Assembly (NCBI GenBank): GCA_947085045.1 | Contig: CAMTUU010000007.1 | Coordinates: 72,318 to 136,317 of the forward strand | Reading direction: 5' to 3' | From: Pseudolysinimonas_A sp947085045 | Lineage (GTDB): Bacteria > Actinomycetota > Actinomycetes > Actinomycetales > Microbacteriaceae | Length of the DNA stretch: 64,000 nt | Part shown: positions 18,375 to 25,806 of the stretch, piece after piece | Numbering within the stretch: the stretch's first letter is position 1 | Layout of the letters: the number at the start of each line of letters is the position of its first letter | The notes under the pieces: model-generated | Databases searched by the model: none | The model's input: the letters and a program-made list of their open reading frames with translations, nothing else | What the model was told of the DNA's origin: nothing | Translations under genes and position numbers: made by a program

Positions 18375-19922
18375 TCAGTCGTACCTCCCATGCGCCCACC
18401 ACCCCCGGGAGTCGAGCACGAGCAGCCATGCCTCGCCGGAGGCATCCACCACCTGGAACCGCTGCGCCGCACGGGCGGTCGCCGGATCCCACCAGCGCTC
18501 CTCGAGGGGCCACGGCCCGGCCCACGCCGTCAGGTCGCGACGGGAGCCGGTCGGCGAGACGAGAACCGCCGGCGAGGCACTGAGCATCCCGCGCTCGGTG
18601 ACCGACACCTGCGCCCCCCGCACGTCTTCCACCCGGATCTGCCGGGGGATCTCGTACACCGTCGCCGGATGCGGCGGGGGCACCGCTCCCGGCCACGGGC
18701 GCGCAGGTTCCCGGGCGAGCACCGGGCGATCCCCCCAGGCGACCCGCTGCTGGCGGTCGGCCGGCATCCGCCCGCCCGCCGGGACGGCGGTGCCGACGCC
18801 TTCGTGCCCGAGCATGCCCTGCACCCGGCTCAGCCCGGAGTGCACCCCCTCGTCGGGACCGGTGCCCCAGATGCCGCGCTCGTGGGCGCCCACCGGGTCG
18901 ACGGTCTCGGGGGTGAGCCGCACCCGCGCGACGGGAGACCGGAGTTCTCCCGCGATCGCATCCAATTGCCAGCGCACCCGGTCGACGACCTCCGACGCGG
19001 TGAACGACCGGGGATGCAGCCACACGCGGTCGGTGCTCTCGCCGTCGGCGCCGAGCAGTTCGACGCGCAGCGCCGTGCAGACCAGGCGCTGCTCGAGCAG
19101 CTCGTCGAGGAAGCGCTCCGACGCCGTACGCATGCCGAAGGCGATCTGGTCGGTGCGGTCGAGCGGGGGCTCGAAGTCGACGACCGCGTCGACGTCGCGG
19201 GGCGGGATGCGCGGGGTCGCCGGCCGGGGGTCGCGCCCGGCGGCGAGGGCGTGCAGCCGGGCGCCGAGCGGCCCGAAGCGGGCGGTGACGTCGTCGGCGG
19301 CGAGCGCCGCGAACGCGCCGAGGGTGCGGATGCCCAGCCGGGGGAGCAGTCCGACGAGTTCGGGGTCGTCGAGCAGCCCGACGGGGAGCGGCGCGAGGAA
19401 CTGCGCCGTCTCACCCGCCGGCACGATCGTGACCGGGTCGGGCTGGGCCGGCATCCAGCGCGCGGCCCGCTCCGCCGCGAACAGCCCGTCGGCGATCCCC
19501 GCCCGCGGCTGCGGAACGCCCAGCTGGTCGAGGGTGCCGAGCAGCGCGAGCGCGGCCGCCCGCTCCCCGCCGTAGTACCGCGCCGGCCCGCGCGACCGCA
19601 CCGCGAGCATCCCGGGTCGCAGCGGATGCACGCCGGGCAGCGCCGCCTCGAGCGCGGTGAGCACCGGCTCGAACATCCGGGCGTCGAGGGTCGGGTCGTA
19701 GCGCAGCAGATGGATGGCGGGACAGCGCGCCTGTGCCTCGCGCTGCCGCATGCCGCGCCGCACGCCCTCCGCCCGGGCCGCGGGGGAGCAGGCGAGCACG
19801 ACGTTCTTCTCGATCAGCGCGACGGGGGCGTCGCCCGGGAGCCGTTCGGTCTGTGCGTGCGCGTGCACCGGCCAGTCGGGGCACCAGAGCACCAGGAGTC
19901 GGGGCACCGCGGATTCGAACAT
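18375..19922 (-). CDS. imuB: ImuB, catalytically inactive Y-family polymerase of the mutasome
   Basis: 515 residues. It has a Y-family fold (LLVLWCPDWPVHAHAQ at the palm start, where DinB has the metal-binding DMDAFF), so the catalytic acids are missing, as expected for ImuB. A thumb helix-hairpin-helix (LLPRLGIRTLGAFAAL) and a C-terminal region follow that in the family binds the beta clamp, ImuA' and DnaE2. A LexA box covers the ATG, and the first codons (MFES) are part of that box. No Shine-Dalgarno is seen, so a leaderless transcript is possible. It is followed directly by dnaE2. Confidence 0.93.
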   Translation of the reverse strand: MFESAVPRLLVLWCPDWPVHAHAQTERLPGDAPVALIEKNVVLACSPAARAEGVRRGMRQREAQARCPAIHLLRYDPTLDARMFEPVLTALEAALPGVHPLRPGMLAVRSRGPARYYGGERAAALALLGTLDQLGVPQPRAGIADGLFAAERAARWMPAQPDPVTIVPAGETAQFLAPLPVGLLDDPELVGLLPRLGIRTLGAFAALAADDVTARFGPLGARLHALAAGRDPRPATPRIPPRDVDAVVDFEPPLDRTDQIAFGMRTASERFLDELLEQRLVCTALRVELLGADGESTDRVWLHPRSFTASEVVDRVRWQLDAIAGELRSPVARVRLTPETVDPVGAHERGIWGTGPDEGVHSGLSRVQGMLGHEGVGTAVPAGGRMPADRQQRVAWGDRPVLAREPARPWPGAVPPPHPATVYEIPRQIRVEDVRGAQVSVTERGMLSASPAVLVSPTGSRRDLTAWAGPWPLEERWWDPATARAAQRFQVVDASGEAWLLVLDSRGWWAHGRYD

Positions 19923-19930
19923 GTATTCGA
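19915..19930 (-). promoter_or_regulatory. LexA box overlapping the imuB start codon
   Basis: On the coding strand the site reads TCGAATACATGTTCGA, a near-perfect match to the actinobacterial SOS box (TCGAA-N6-TTCGA). The imuB ATG is inside it. LexA bound here would block both promoter escape and access to the start. The same 16-mer occurs at the imuA start. Confidence 0.88.
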
Positions 19931-19974
19931 TTGTGCCATGGTCGTCCGACGCGCGGCATCGGCGTAGTGCGCTG

Positions 19975-20607
19975 CTAGATCCCCGCCCCCGGAGGCTCCG
20001 CGTAGGTGTCGTAGGAGTCCTGCAGCGACTCGAGGTCGATCCACGGGAACCCGCACGGCTCGTCGTTCTCGTCCGGCGTCTCGACCGGCGTCAGCTCGAG
20101 TACGCCTTCCACGGTGCGCGGAGACGAGCCCTGCCCGTCCGACATCTGCTGACCGTCGAGCGTCAGCACCAGCGTCCCCGGGTCGGTCCCGGTCGCCCCC
20201 TGGCGAACGAAGCGCCCGCCGCTCTCGTCGATCTGGAAGATCTCGTTGTCGTTGCCCCAGCGCCAACTGCCGCGCACCACGCCGGAGGTCGCGGTCTTGT
20301 CGTCACCGAAGAAGTCGAGGAACCCCCAGCCGTCGGCATCCGAGGCCCGGTAGGTCGGCATCAGGTTGAGGGCGCAGATGAAGCCCGAGAAGTCCTTGCC
20401 GTCGATGACGCCGGAGAGTGCGTAGGTGGCCTGGAAGTCCTGGAGCGGGGCGAGCTCGTCCATGCACTGCTCGTCGGCCTGGTCCTCGGGCAGGCTGCAG
20501 TCGTTGAACGGCTGCATCTGCGGCTCCGGGTCGGCGCAGCCGGCGAGCAGCAGCGCGGTCGCGACCACGAGCGCGGGGAGGGCCAGGCGGCGGGGGAGCA
20601 CCCGCAC
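19975..20607 (-). CDS. lipoprotein of unknown function
   Basis: 210 residues with a lipoprotein signal: basic start, hydrophobic core and lipobox LLLAGC with the acylated Cys near residue 24. The mature part is acidic, has four further Cys residues (NDCSLPEDQADEQC, ICALN, EPCGFPW) likely to form disulfides, and no recognised domain. It lies upstream of imuB on the same strand with 52 bp between. The imuB LexA box sits in that gap, so the two are probably separate transcripts. The function is unknown. Confidence 0.75.
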   Translation of the reverse strand: MRVLPRRLALPALVVATALLLAGCADPEPQMQPFNDCSLPEDQADEQCMDELAPLQDFQATYALSGVIDGKDFSGFICALNLMPTYRASDADGWGFLDFFGDDKTATSGVVRGSWRWGNDNEIFQIDESGGRFVRQGATGTDPGTLVLTLDGQQMSDGQGSSPRTVEGVLELTPVETPDENDEPCGFPWIDLESLQDSYDTYAEPPGAGI

Positions 20608-20687
20608 AGTGTGAGGAGCATTCGCCTTCCCGGCCAGTCGGCACTTCGGGGGACACCGGGCGCCGGGTTCGGCCGCATACTCGCCTC

Positions 20688-21023
20688 ATGGAAACTCCAC
20701 GCTGGACGCCGCTCGCGATCGTCTACCTCGTGCTCGCGATCGTGGGCCTGGTCGCCACCTGGACCCTCAACATCCTCGCCATCCTGTCGGGGTCGGACTT
20801 CGTCGGCGAGTGGTTCTCGAACGGCTTCGCCACGCAATCGCTGCAGGTGGATCTGCTCGTGCTGGCGGTCGCGGTGGGCGCGTTCCTCGTCGTCGAGGGC
20901 CGCCGGATCGGGATGCGCCGCGCGTGGCTCTTCCTGCCGCTCGCCGCGGTGACGGCCGCCGCGTTCGCCGTGCCGCTCTTCCTCGCCCTGCGCGAGCGGA
21001 AGCTGGCGGCATCCCGTCCCTAA
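20688..21023 (+). CDS. DUF2834-like small membrane protein
   Basis: 111 residues with three hydrophobic spans (about 9-33, 54-71 and 80-101). The stretches LAIVGLVATWTLNI and SLQVDLLVLAVAVGAFLVVEGRRIGM resemble the DUF2834 family of small membrane proteins. The role is unknown. It is divergent from the lipoprotein gene, with 80 bp between the starts. Confidence 0.75.
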   Translation: METPRWTPLAIVYLVLAIVGLVATWTLNILAILSGSDFVGEWFSNGFATQSLQVDLLVLAVAVGAFLVVEGRRIGMRRAWLFLPLAAVTAAAFAVPLFLALRERKLAASRP

Positions 21024-21094
21024 CTCTCGGGCTACCGGGGCTTTATCGACGACAGGTGCTCGAAGGGTCGCGATTCCGAGAGTTGGGAACGCGT

Positions 21095-21390
21095 TCAGAC
21101 ATCCAGTTCCACCTTCACGGTCGCGACCGCGTCGATCGCGACACCCTCGGCCGTGCGGACCGCCTTCTTGAGCGGCAGCACGTAGACGCCGTCCTTCGAC
21201 GGGAAGATCGAGGTGCGCCAGGTCGTCGCGCCGATCGTCGCCGTCACCTTCACCGAGCCGAAACCGCGCGGGATGCCGGCCGCCAGTTCGCGGATCTCCG
21301 CCGAGTCCTCGGTCGGCAGCGACACGAAAGTCCAGACGCGGTCGTGCGCGCATCCCACACCCACACGGGCGCGTCGAACAGGTAGATCAC
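21095..21390 (-). pseudogene. DUF1905 protein with a probable frameshift
   Basis: The 3' two thirds encode a clear DUF1905 domain (WTFVSLPTEDSAEIREL, IPRGFGSVKVTATIG, WRTSIFPSKDGVYVLPLKKAVR). The expected N-terminus is in a different frame: a GTG at 21390 gives VIYLFDAPVWVWDAR, then the frame is lost around 21343-21347 (one base missing or two added). The GTG lies 9 bp after the imuA stop, preceded by GGAGG. Either the gene is broken or the sequence has an error here. Confidence 0.7.
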
Positions 21391-21399
21391 CCTCCGACT

Positions 21400-22149
21400 C
21401 TAAGGAGCGACGCTGCGCAGGGGGACGACCTCGCGCACGCGGGGTTCGACGGCGGAGACCTGCTGGTCGGCATCGGGCAACCACAGCCGCCGCGACTTCA
21501 CCCGCCCCTGCCACGACGCCGACACCGAGCCGACGGTGACCTGACGCGCCGCGAGGTGCCCGAACCCGGAGCCGAGCCCCGCCCAGGCGCTCTCCGAGAC
21601 CGACAGGGCGGCATCCGTCTGCGGCCACTCGCCGAGCGCGACCAGCACCGCCTCGCGCTGCCGCAGCCGCGCCGCGAGCTTGCCCGCCGCGGCCTCGGGC
21701 ACCCGGGAGCGCCCATCGCGCACCGGCGGCTTCACGAGCACCACCGAGACGACGTCGACGAGCGCCGAGACGACCGACATCCACTGCTGCCCGGGATGCG
21801 GCACGAGCACGAGCCGTTCGAGGTCGAGCCCGAGGCCGGCCGCCGCCTCGACGCCGATGTCGGGCACGCCGACGATCGCGCACCAGGCTCCGGCCGCCGA
21901 CGGCCCCTGCAGCAGGGCGAGGGCGAGCGTCGTCGACGCGGCCACCTGGTACCGACCACCCGCGGCGAGCGCCCCGCCGGGCAGCAGGTCGCCGAGCGCG
22001 GGATGGGTCGGGATGGCGCGGGTGTCGAGGCGGTTGCGCTGCATGCCCCGGATGCGGGCCTGCAGATCGCGGACGGTCTGCGCCCGGTCGTCGGGGGCCT
22101 GGTCGTCGAGGGGCTCGGCGACCACCGCAGCCGAACCCGATTCGAACAT
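21400..22149 (-). CDS. imuA: ImuA', RecA-like mutasome component
   Basis: 249 residues with a RecA/SulA-like layout and no intact Walker A (LLPGGALAAGGRYQVAAS near residues 55-72), as in actinobacterial ImuA'. It partners ImuB and DnaE2 in damage-induced mutagenesis. The start ATG-TTC-GAA-TCC (MFES) lies in a LexA box identical to that of imuB; the ATG 48 nt upstream would bury the whole operator in coding sequence. It is separated from imuB-dnaE2 by three unrelated genes, so the mutasome is controlled as two LexA units. Confidence 0.88.
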   Translation of the reverse strand: MFESGSAAVVAEPLDDQAPDDRAQTVRDLQARIRGMQRNRLDTRAIPTHPALGDLLPGGALAAGGRYQVAASTTLALALLQGPSAAGAWCAIVGVPDIGVEAAAGLGLDLERLVLVPHPGQQWMSVVSALVDVVSVVLVKPPVRDGRSRVPEAAAGKLAARLRQREAVLVALGEWPQTDAALSVSESAWAGLGSGFGHLAARQVTVGSVSASWQGRVKSRRLWLPDADQQVSAVEPRVREVVPLRSVAP

Positions 22150-22157
22150 GTATTCGA
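22142..22157 (-). promoter_or_regulatory. LexA box overlapping the imuA start codon
   Basis: The coding strand reads TCGAATACATGTTCGA, identical to the imuB box, with the ATG of imuA inside. Identity to the imuB site extends over 21 nt and includes the first codons. No ribosome-binding site is visible before either ATG. Confidence 0.88.
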
Positions 22158-22274
22158 TTCTGCCACGCCCGCCCGACAAGCGTAACGTCGGATTCATGTG
22201 ACGCGTTCCTGCGCAGCAGCAGTTCGCGGAGATCCAGCCCGCCTGAGAACCCGACCCTCTGGGAGCATGGCGTC

Positions 22275-22811
22275 GTGGACCTCCTCCCCGTCGGGCTGCT
22301 CGCCGCCGTCGTACTGCTCGGCGTCGGCATCCTGTTCGCGGCGCTGTCCCGTCGGCGCGCCCCGAGGGTCGACCTGCGATTCACGCCGCACGCGATCGAG
22401 CGGATGGCGGAGCGCCGGGTCGACGAACGGGCGGTTCAGGATGCCGTCGACCGCCCCGACCGGGTGATCGCGACCACCTACACCGATGTCACAGATCGCG
22501 GCGACGAGCGGGACAGCGTGCGGCTTGAGAAGGACTTCCGTGACCGGACGCTCAAGGTCTGGGTACCCCCGGACTGGCGCACGCAACGCCCCGTCGCGGT
22601 GAAGTCGGTGGCCTGGCAGCACCTCGCGGAGTTCACGCTCCCGCGGGGCCGGATCGGCGCCGCCATCGGCCGGGGCGGCCAGAACGTGCGCCATCTCGAG
22701 CAGATCCACGACGTGCGCATCTCGATCGACGGCCGCACGGGACGGGTCCGCGTGGTCGGCGACGACCGCGACGCGGTCCGCGCGGCCGGACGTCGCATCC
22801 GAACCCTCTGA
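22275..22811 (+). CDS. membrane-anchored DUF4258-KH fusion protein
   Basis: 178 residues from GTG. An N-terminal membrane span (about 3-23) is followed by a DUF4258 domain (FTPHAIERMAERRVDERAV ... RLEKDFRDRTLKVWV), which is related to RelE-like toxin folds. A single KH-type RNA-binding motif follows near residues 128-145, with the GxxG loop in IGAAIGRGGQNVRHLE. The combination suggests a membrane-tethered RNA-binding protein. Whether the DUF4258 part is catalytic cannot be told. Confidence 0.7.
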   Translation: MDLLPVGLLAAVVLLGVGILFAALSRRRAPRVDLRFTPHAIERMAERRVDERAVQDAVDRPDRVIATTYTDVTDRGDERDSVRLEKDFRDRTLKVWVPPDWRTQRPVAVKSVAWQHLAEFTLPRGRIGAAIGRGGQNVRHLEQIHDVRISIDGRTGRVRVVGDDRDAVRAAGRRIRTL

Positions 22812-22874
22812 ACGCCCTCTGGGAGGATTCTCCGAAGCCCGTCCGCTCGATGACGTGCGACCTACCGTGGACGC

Positions 22875-23072
22875 ATGCGCAACTGGGGATCGGGTCTCGC
22901 GCTCGGCGTGGCCGTGGGGGTCGCGTTCGGGATGGCGGTGGGCAACATCGCCTTCGGCATCGGGCTGGGCATCGCCTTCGCGATCGCCTTCGCGCTCATG
23001 ATGGACGACATCGGTCGCCGGCGCACGGAGGATGCCGAGCTGCACGGAGATGCCGACGGCCCTCACTCCTGA
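22875..23072 (+). CDS. small glycine-rich membrane protein
   Basis: 65 residues, mostly one or two hydrophobic helices rich in Gly and Ala (GLALGVAVGVAFGMAVG, then GIGLGIAFAIAFALMM), with a charged C-terminal tail. No family recognised beyond resemblance to small actinobacterial membrane proteins. It overlaps the 3' end of the convergent gene by 10 bp. Confidence 0.55.
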   Translation: MRNWGSGLALGVAVGVAFGMAVGNIAFGIGLGIAFAIAFALMMDDIGRRRTEDAELHGDADGPHS

Positions 23073-23710
23073 GGGGCGCGTTGACGCCGCGGGGCGACTC
23101 CCAGCACGGCCGCCACCAGCAGCCCGAGTGCCGGCATCGTCGAGAGCGCGAGCCCGGGCTGGAGGATCGTCGAGATCAGGATGCCCGCCGCGGCGATGCC
23201 GGTCAACACAGCGGCGACCCGATCCCGGGTCACGAGTGCCGCGACGGCGACCACGACGGCGCACCCTGCGACGAGCGCAGCCGGGAGCACGGCCTCGATC
23301 CAGAAGTCGAGCCGGGTGACTCCGGGCGGCACCTCGCGCGGATCGGTCACCGCCGCCCAGGTGCCGGCGAAGCCGACTCCGAGCACGATCGTGGCGAGCA
23401 CGACGAGCGCCGGGCGCACGTGGCGCGGTTCGCGCGCGGCGAGGATGAACGCCACAGCCCCGATCACGGCGAACGCCGCGATGCCGAGTGGGAGGAATCC
23501 CGCCCCGAGGTAGCTGATCCCGTCGGGGCAGACCCAGCCCTCGGCGTTGGTCCCCGGCGGACCTCCCGAGCACAGGTAGTGGAGCCGCTCACGGAGGAGG
23601 CCGATCAGTCCGGTGCCGAGCGTCAGCCCGAGGGCGGCCCCGCCGAGTACCGCGCCCACGGCGAGCGGACGGCGTTCGAAGGACTCGTCCGGTGTGATCC
23701 CTGATGTCAC
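23063..23710 (-). CDS. polytopic membrane protein of unknown function
   Basis: 215 residues from GTG, with about five to six hydrophobic spans. A Cys-containing outside loop between the first two spans (YLCSGGPPGTNAEGWVCP) could form a disulfide. No family recognised. It is the last chromosomal gene before the integrated element; the host-side tRNA terminator lies 48 bp upstream of its start. Confidence 0.65.
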   Translation of the reverse strand: MTSGITPDESFERRPLAVGAVLGGAALGLTLGTGLIGLLRERLHYLCSGGPPGTNAEGWVCPDGISYLGAGFLPLGIAAFAVIGAVAFILAAREPRHVRPALVVLATIVLGVGFAGTWAAVTDPREVPPGVTRLDFWIEAVLPAALVAGCAVVVAVAALVTRDRVAAVLTGIAAAGILISTILQPGLALSTMPALGLLVAAVLGVAPRRQRAPQE

Positions 23711-23757
23711 CCGACCACGTTACGTCGACGTCTCCGGTCGCGCGAGGGCGACATGCG

Positions 23758-23789
23758 GAAGGCCCCCGATCCGCAGATCAGGGGCCTTC
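23758..23789 (-). terminator. original host terminator of tRNA-Leu, now separated from it
   Basis: A 13-bp stem with one mismatch (GAAGGCCCCCGAT against ATCAGGGGCCTTC) and a 6-nt loop, one base from the attL core. In the chromosome before integration it would sit directly downstream of the tRNA-Leu gene, which now lies 11.4 kb away. Confidence 0.6.
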
Positions 23790-23790
23790 A

Positions 23791-23817
23791 CACTCGTGCG
23801 CGGAGGGGGACTTGAAC
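23791..23817. repeat. attL, 27-bp core (3' fragment of tRNA-Leu)
   Basis: Identical over 27 bp to the right-hand copy. It matches the acceptor stem and part of the T arm of tRNA-Leu plus 6 bp downstream. The match stops at the next base on both sides (T here, C at attR after the core). It is not a functional tRNA, since the rest of the gene is absent. Confidence 0.9.
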
Positions 23818-24097
23818 TCTGAGCGGACCCCAGAGGAGACGGGGGAGCCTATCGAGTAGCCCTAAACGACGATGCTCTAGCGTGCGCCACGCTCACCACG
23901 ACACCCGTTCGATGCCGGGTCGTTGTGGGGGCTGGCGTGGGGGACCGACCCGAGAGAGGAAACATCGGATATTTTGGTGCCTCTTGCCGCTGAGGGCGCT
24001 ACGAGCGCCCATCGCGCGAGCACCGGAAAATTTTCCTCCGCCCCATCGCAGACCCGCGCGGCTTCGCCAAGCGACCGCCGTATGGGAGGCTCGACGC
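23818..24097. other. non-coding left end of the element with imperfect hairpin
   Basis: 280 bp with no convincing gene. An imperfect long inverted repeat spans 23887-23940 (CCACGC ... GCGTGG at its base, CACCCG/CGGGTC near its loop). An A/T-rich patch with AAAATTTT near 24029 is unusual for this genome and could be a promoter or replication-related site for the element. The codons that would end the integrase in the excised circle lie at 23818-23859. Confidence 0.4.
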
Positions 24098-24988
24098 GTG
24101 CCAGGCCCTCGCGACTACACCGCTGGGACGCGCGCTGGACTCTTCGCTTGGGCCCACGGCACGTGCTACTTTCCCGGCTGCAAGAAACCCGTAGTGGATG
24201 TTCTCGAAGGCATCCCCGTTATCGAGGTCGACATCGTCCACATTCGCGGGGCGAAGGCCGGATCGGCCCGCTACGACGCTTCGATGACTGACGACGAGCG
24301 CCGCGCAGTCGGCAACCTCATGCTTATGTGCCGAGGCCACCACACGATCATCGACGACCACGAAGACGACTATCCGGTGCCTCTGCTCCACGAGTGGAAA
24401 GCGACGCGAGAGAGTCAGACCGGAATCGCAGCCGCGCTCGCGGCTACCGGTGTTGATGAGGTCGGCCTTGCCGATCTGATCCTCTCGGTTATCCGCGACA
24501 TGGGGAGCATTCGTCGGGTCGAGGTCGATCTTGAAGCCGCGATCCGGGTTGGCGAGTCCGAAGCAATCACGAGCCCGCTTGAGCTCGTGCCTACCGCGCT
24601 CGCTGCTAACCCTCACCTTCAACGAGGCGAAGTCCTGGTCAGCGCCGACGTGCGGAACGTGGGCGGGCAGCCCGTGAGCATTGCGAGCGTCGATCTCCAC
24701 TTCGGGATTCGTATCGCAGGTGCGCTTGACCTCGCTTACATGACGATGGCGCGGAGAAATGACCTCCCCGTAATCAATCCACGATTGCCGGTTCGCGTTC
24801 TGGACGGAGCCGCAACTAGGTGGTCATGGAATCGCACGACCGTCGCCATCGTGCTTGCTGCCGTCGCTAGTACCGGGCAAACGATCGAAACGGTCCATGT
24901 CGAGGTGCGGCTGGAAAGCGGTGAGCGAGCGAGTTCGATCCACGTGCCTTGGTCACACTTTGTCGACGCGGGCTTCGCCCAGCCCTGA
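24098..24988 (+). CDS. HNH-type nuclease-like protein with unknown C-terminal domain
   Basis: 296 residues from GTG with a good ribosome-binding site (GGAGG). Residues 10-100 match the HNH module seen in defence effectors such as the HNH-SAVED protein Cap5: Cys23 and Cys28 (CYFPGC), His49 in VHIRGAKAG, RYD, Asn73 and Cys78 (NLMLMC) and His81-His82 (HHTIID). Residues ~115-296 are probably beta-rich (GEVLVSADVRNVGGQPVSIASV) and not recognised; no SAVED domain is evident. It sits at the element edge opposite the integrase, a usual cargo position. Defence is inferred, not shown. Confidence 0.7.
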   Translation: MPGPRDYTAGTRAGLFAWAHGTCYFPGCKKPVVDVLEGIPVIEVDIVHIRGAKAGSARYDASMTDDERRAVGNLMLMCRGHHTIIDDHEDDYPVPLLHEWKATRESQTGIAAALAATGVDEVGLADLILSVIRDMGSIRRVEVDLEAAIRVGESEAITSPLELVPTALAANPHLQRGEVLVSADVRNVGGQPVSIASVDLHFGIRIAGALDLAYMTMARRNDLPVINPRLPVRVLDGAATRWSWNRTTVAIVLAAVASTGQTIETVHVEVRLESGERASSIHVPWSHFVDAGFAQP

Positions 24989-25044
24989 CTTGCTGTACGG
25001 ATCAGGAATGCTGCGCGGGCCCTGGGACGACGGTACTCGCGTCG

Positions 25045-25806
25045 CTAGCCGACCTTAACGAACTCGCCACAACCGCCCTGAATGTCGAGTGAGAAGTCCG
25101 TGGGTTGGATCGTGATTCGAACCTGCGTCGCCGCCGAGATGAAGTTGTTGTCGATGATCTCGCCTGAAGCGTCTAGCCGTCCCCAGTAGCAGTTCGTCAC
25201 GCTCCCAGTCGATTGGAACGTGCCCGGTTGAACATCGACCCCTACGACGTAGACGCGACTGCCCCAGAATCGGAGGCCCGCAGCGCGCTCGGCCTCGGCC
25301 TGCTGCGCCGCCGCAGACGCAGCTAGCAGCTGCTCGGCGGCGGGGAACTCGGGGCAAAGTATGAGCATCCCGGCAGCCTCCTTCTGCTGCCCTTCGTTGA
25401 TGGGGCCGTTGGTGACGTAGAAGCCGCCAGTCGCGGCGCAAAGCCCGTAGAGGCTGTCCACCGACTCGACGCTCTCGTACCCGGCAGTGTTCGCGGCGGC
25501 GACTTGCTCCGAGGTGTAATCGCTCCCGCTGAGGTACTGCCCTTCGCATACCTCCCACGCTTGCCCGGTCGCCCATGCGGCCTCAACGGAGCCGAACTCC
25601 CGATGCTCGTAGTTGCTGTCCCCGATCCCGAGGCTGCACGAGACGCCGAACGTCATGGGATCGAGGCGGGGAACCGTCGGCGTCGGAGAGGGAGTGTGTG
25701 TCGCAGTCGGCTCGTCGGCGTAGGGCTCGCCTGGGGCGCAGCCAACCAGGGCCAACAGCGCGAGAGCGAGCCCGACCGACGCGAGCGCGCTTGTCCGGCG
25801 CGTCAG
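25045..25806 (-). CDS. lipoprotein with cysteine-rich C-terminal domain
   Basis: 253 residues. A signal with lipobox LALVGC is followed by a Thr/Pro-rich linker (THTPSPTPTVP) and a domain with paired Cys residues. The last ~75 residues (VGVDVQPGTFQSTG, NCYWGRLD, GGCGEFVKVG) resemble a repeat domain common in actinobacterial lipoproteins. No ATG, GTG or TTG lies before the signal peptide; the best start is a CTG in CTGA overlapping the stop of the upstream gene. Likely translationally coupled and exported; the function is unknown. Confidence 0.7.
   Translation of the reverse strand: MTRRTSALASVGLALALLALVGCAPGEPYADEPTATHTPSPTPTVPRLDPMTFGVSCSLGIGDSNYEHREFGSVEAAWATGQAWEVCEGQYLSGSDYTSEQVAAANTAGYESVESVDSLYGLCAATGGFYVTNGPINEGQQKEAAGMLILCPEFPAAEQLLAASAAAQQAEAERAAGLRFWGSRVYVVGVDVQPGTFQSTGSVTNCYWGRLDASGEIIDNNFISAATQVRITIQPTDFSLDIQGGCGEFVKVG

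Noticed and set aside
14651..18583. Very long open frame on the strand opposite dnaE2 (over 1300 codons)
   Set aside because: It is a G+C-driven antisense shadow: Arg/Pro/His-rich, no domains, and it covers the clearly real dnaE2, whose polymerase motifs are intact.
23791..23820. Possible tRNA at the left end of the element
   Set aside because: Only the T arm and acceptor strand are present. It is the attL copy, not a gene.
24098..24988. HNH protein as the nuclease of a CBASS system
   Set aside because: No CD-NTase, SAVED domain or CBASS accessory gene was recognised nearby. Only the HNH module is similar.
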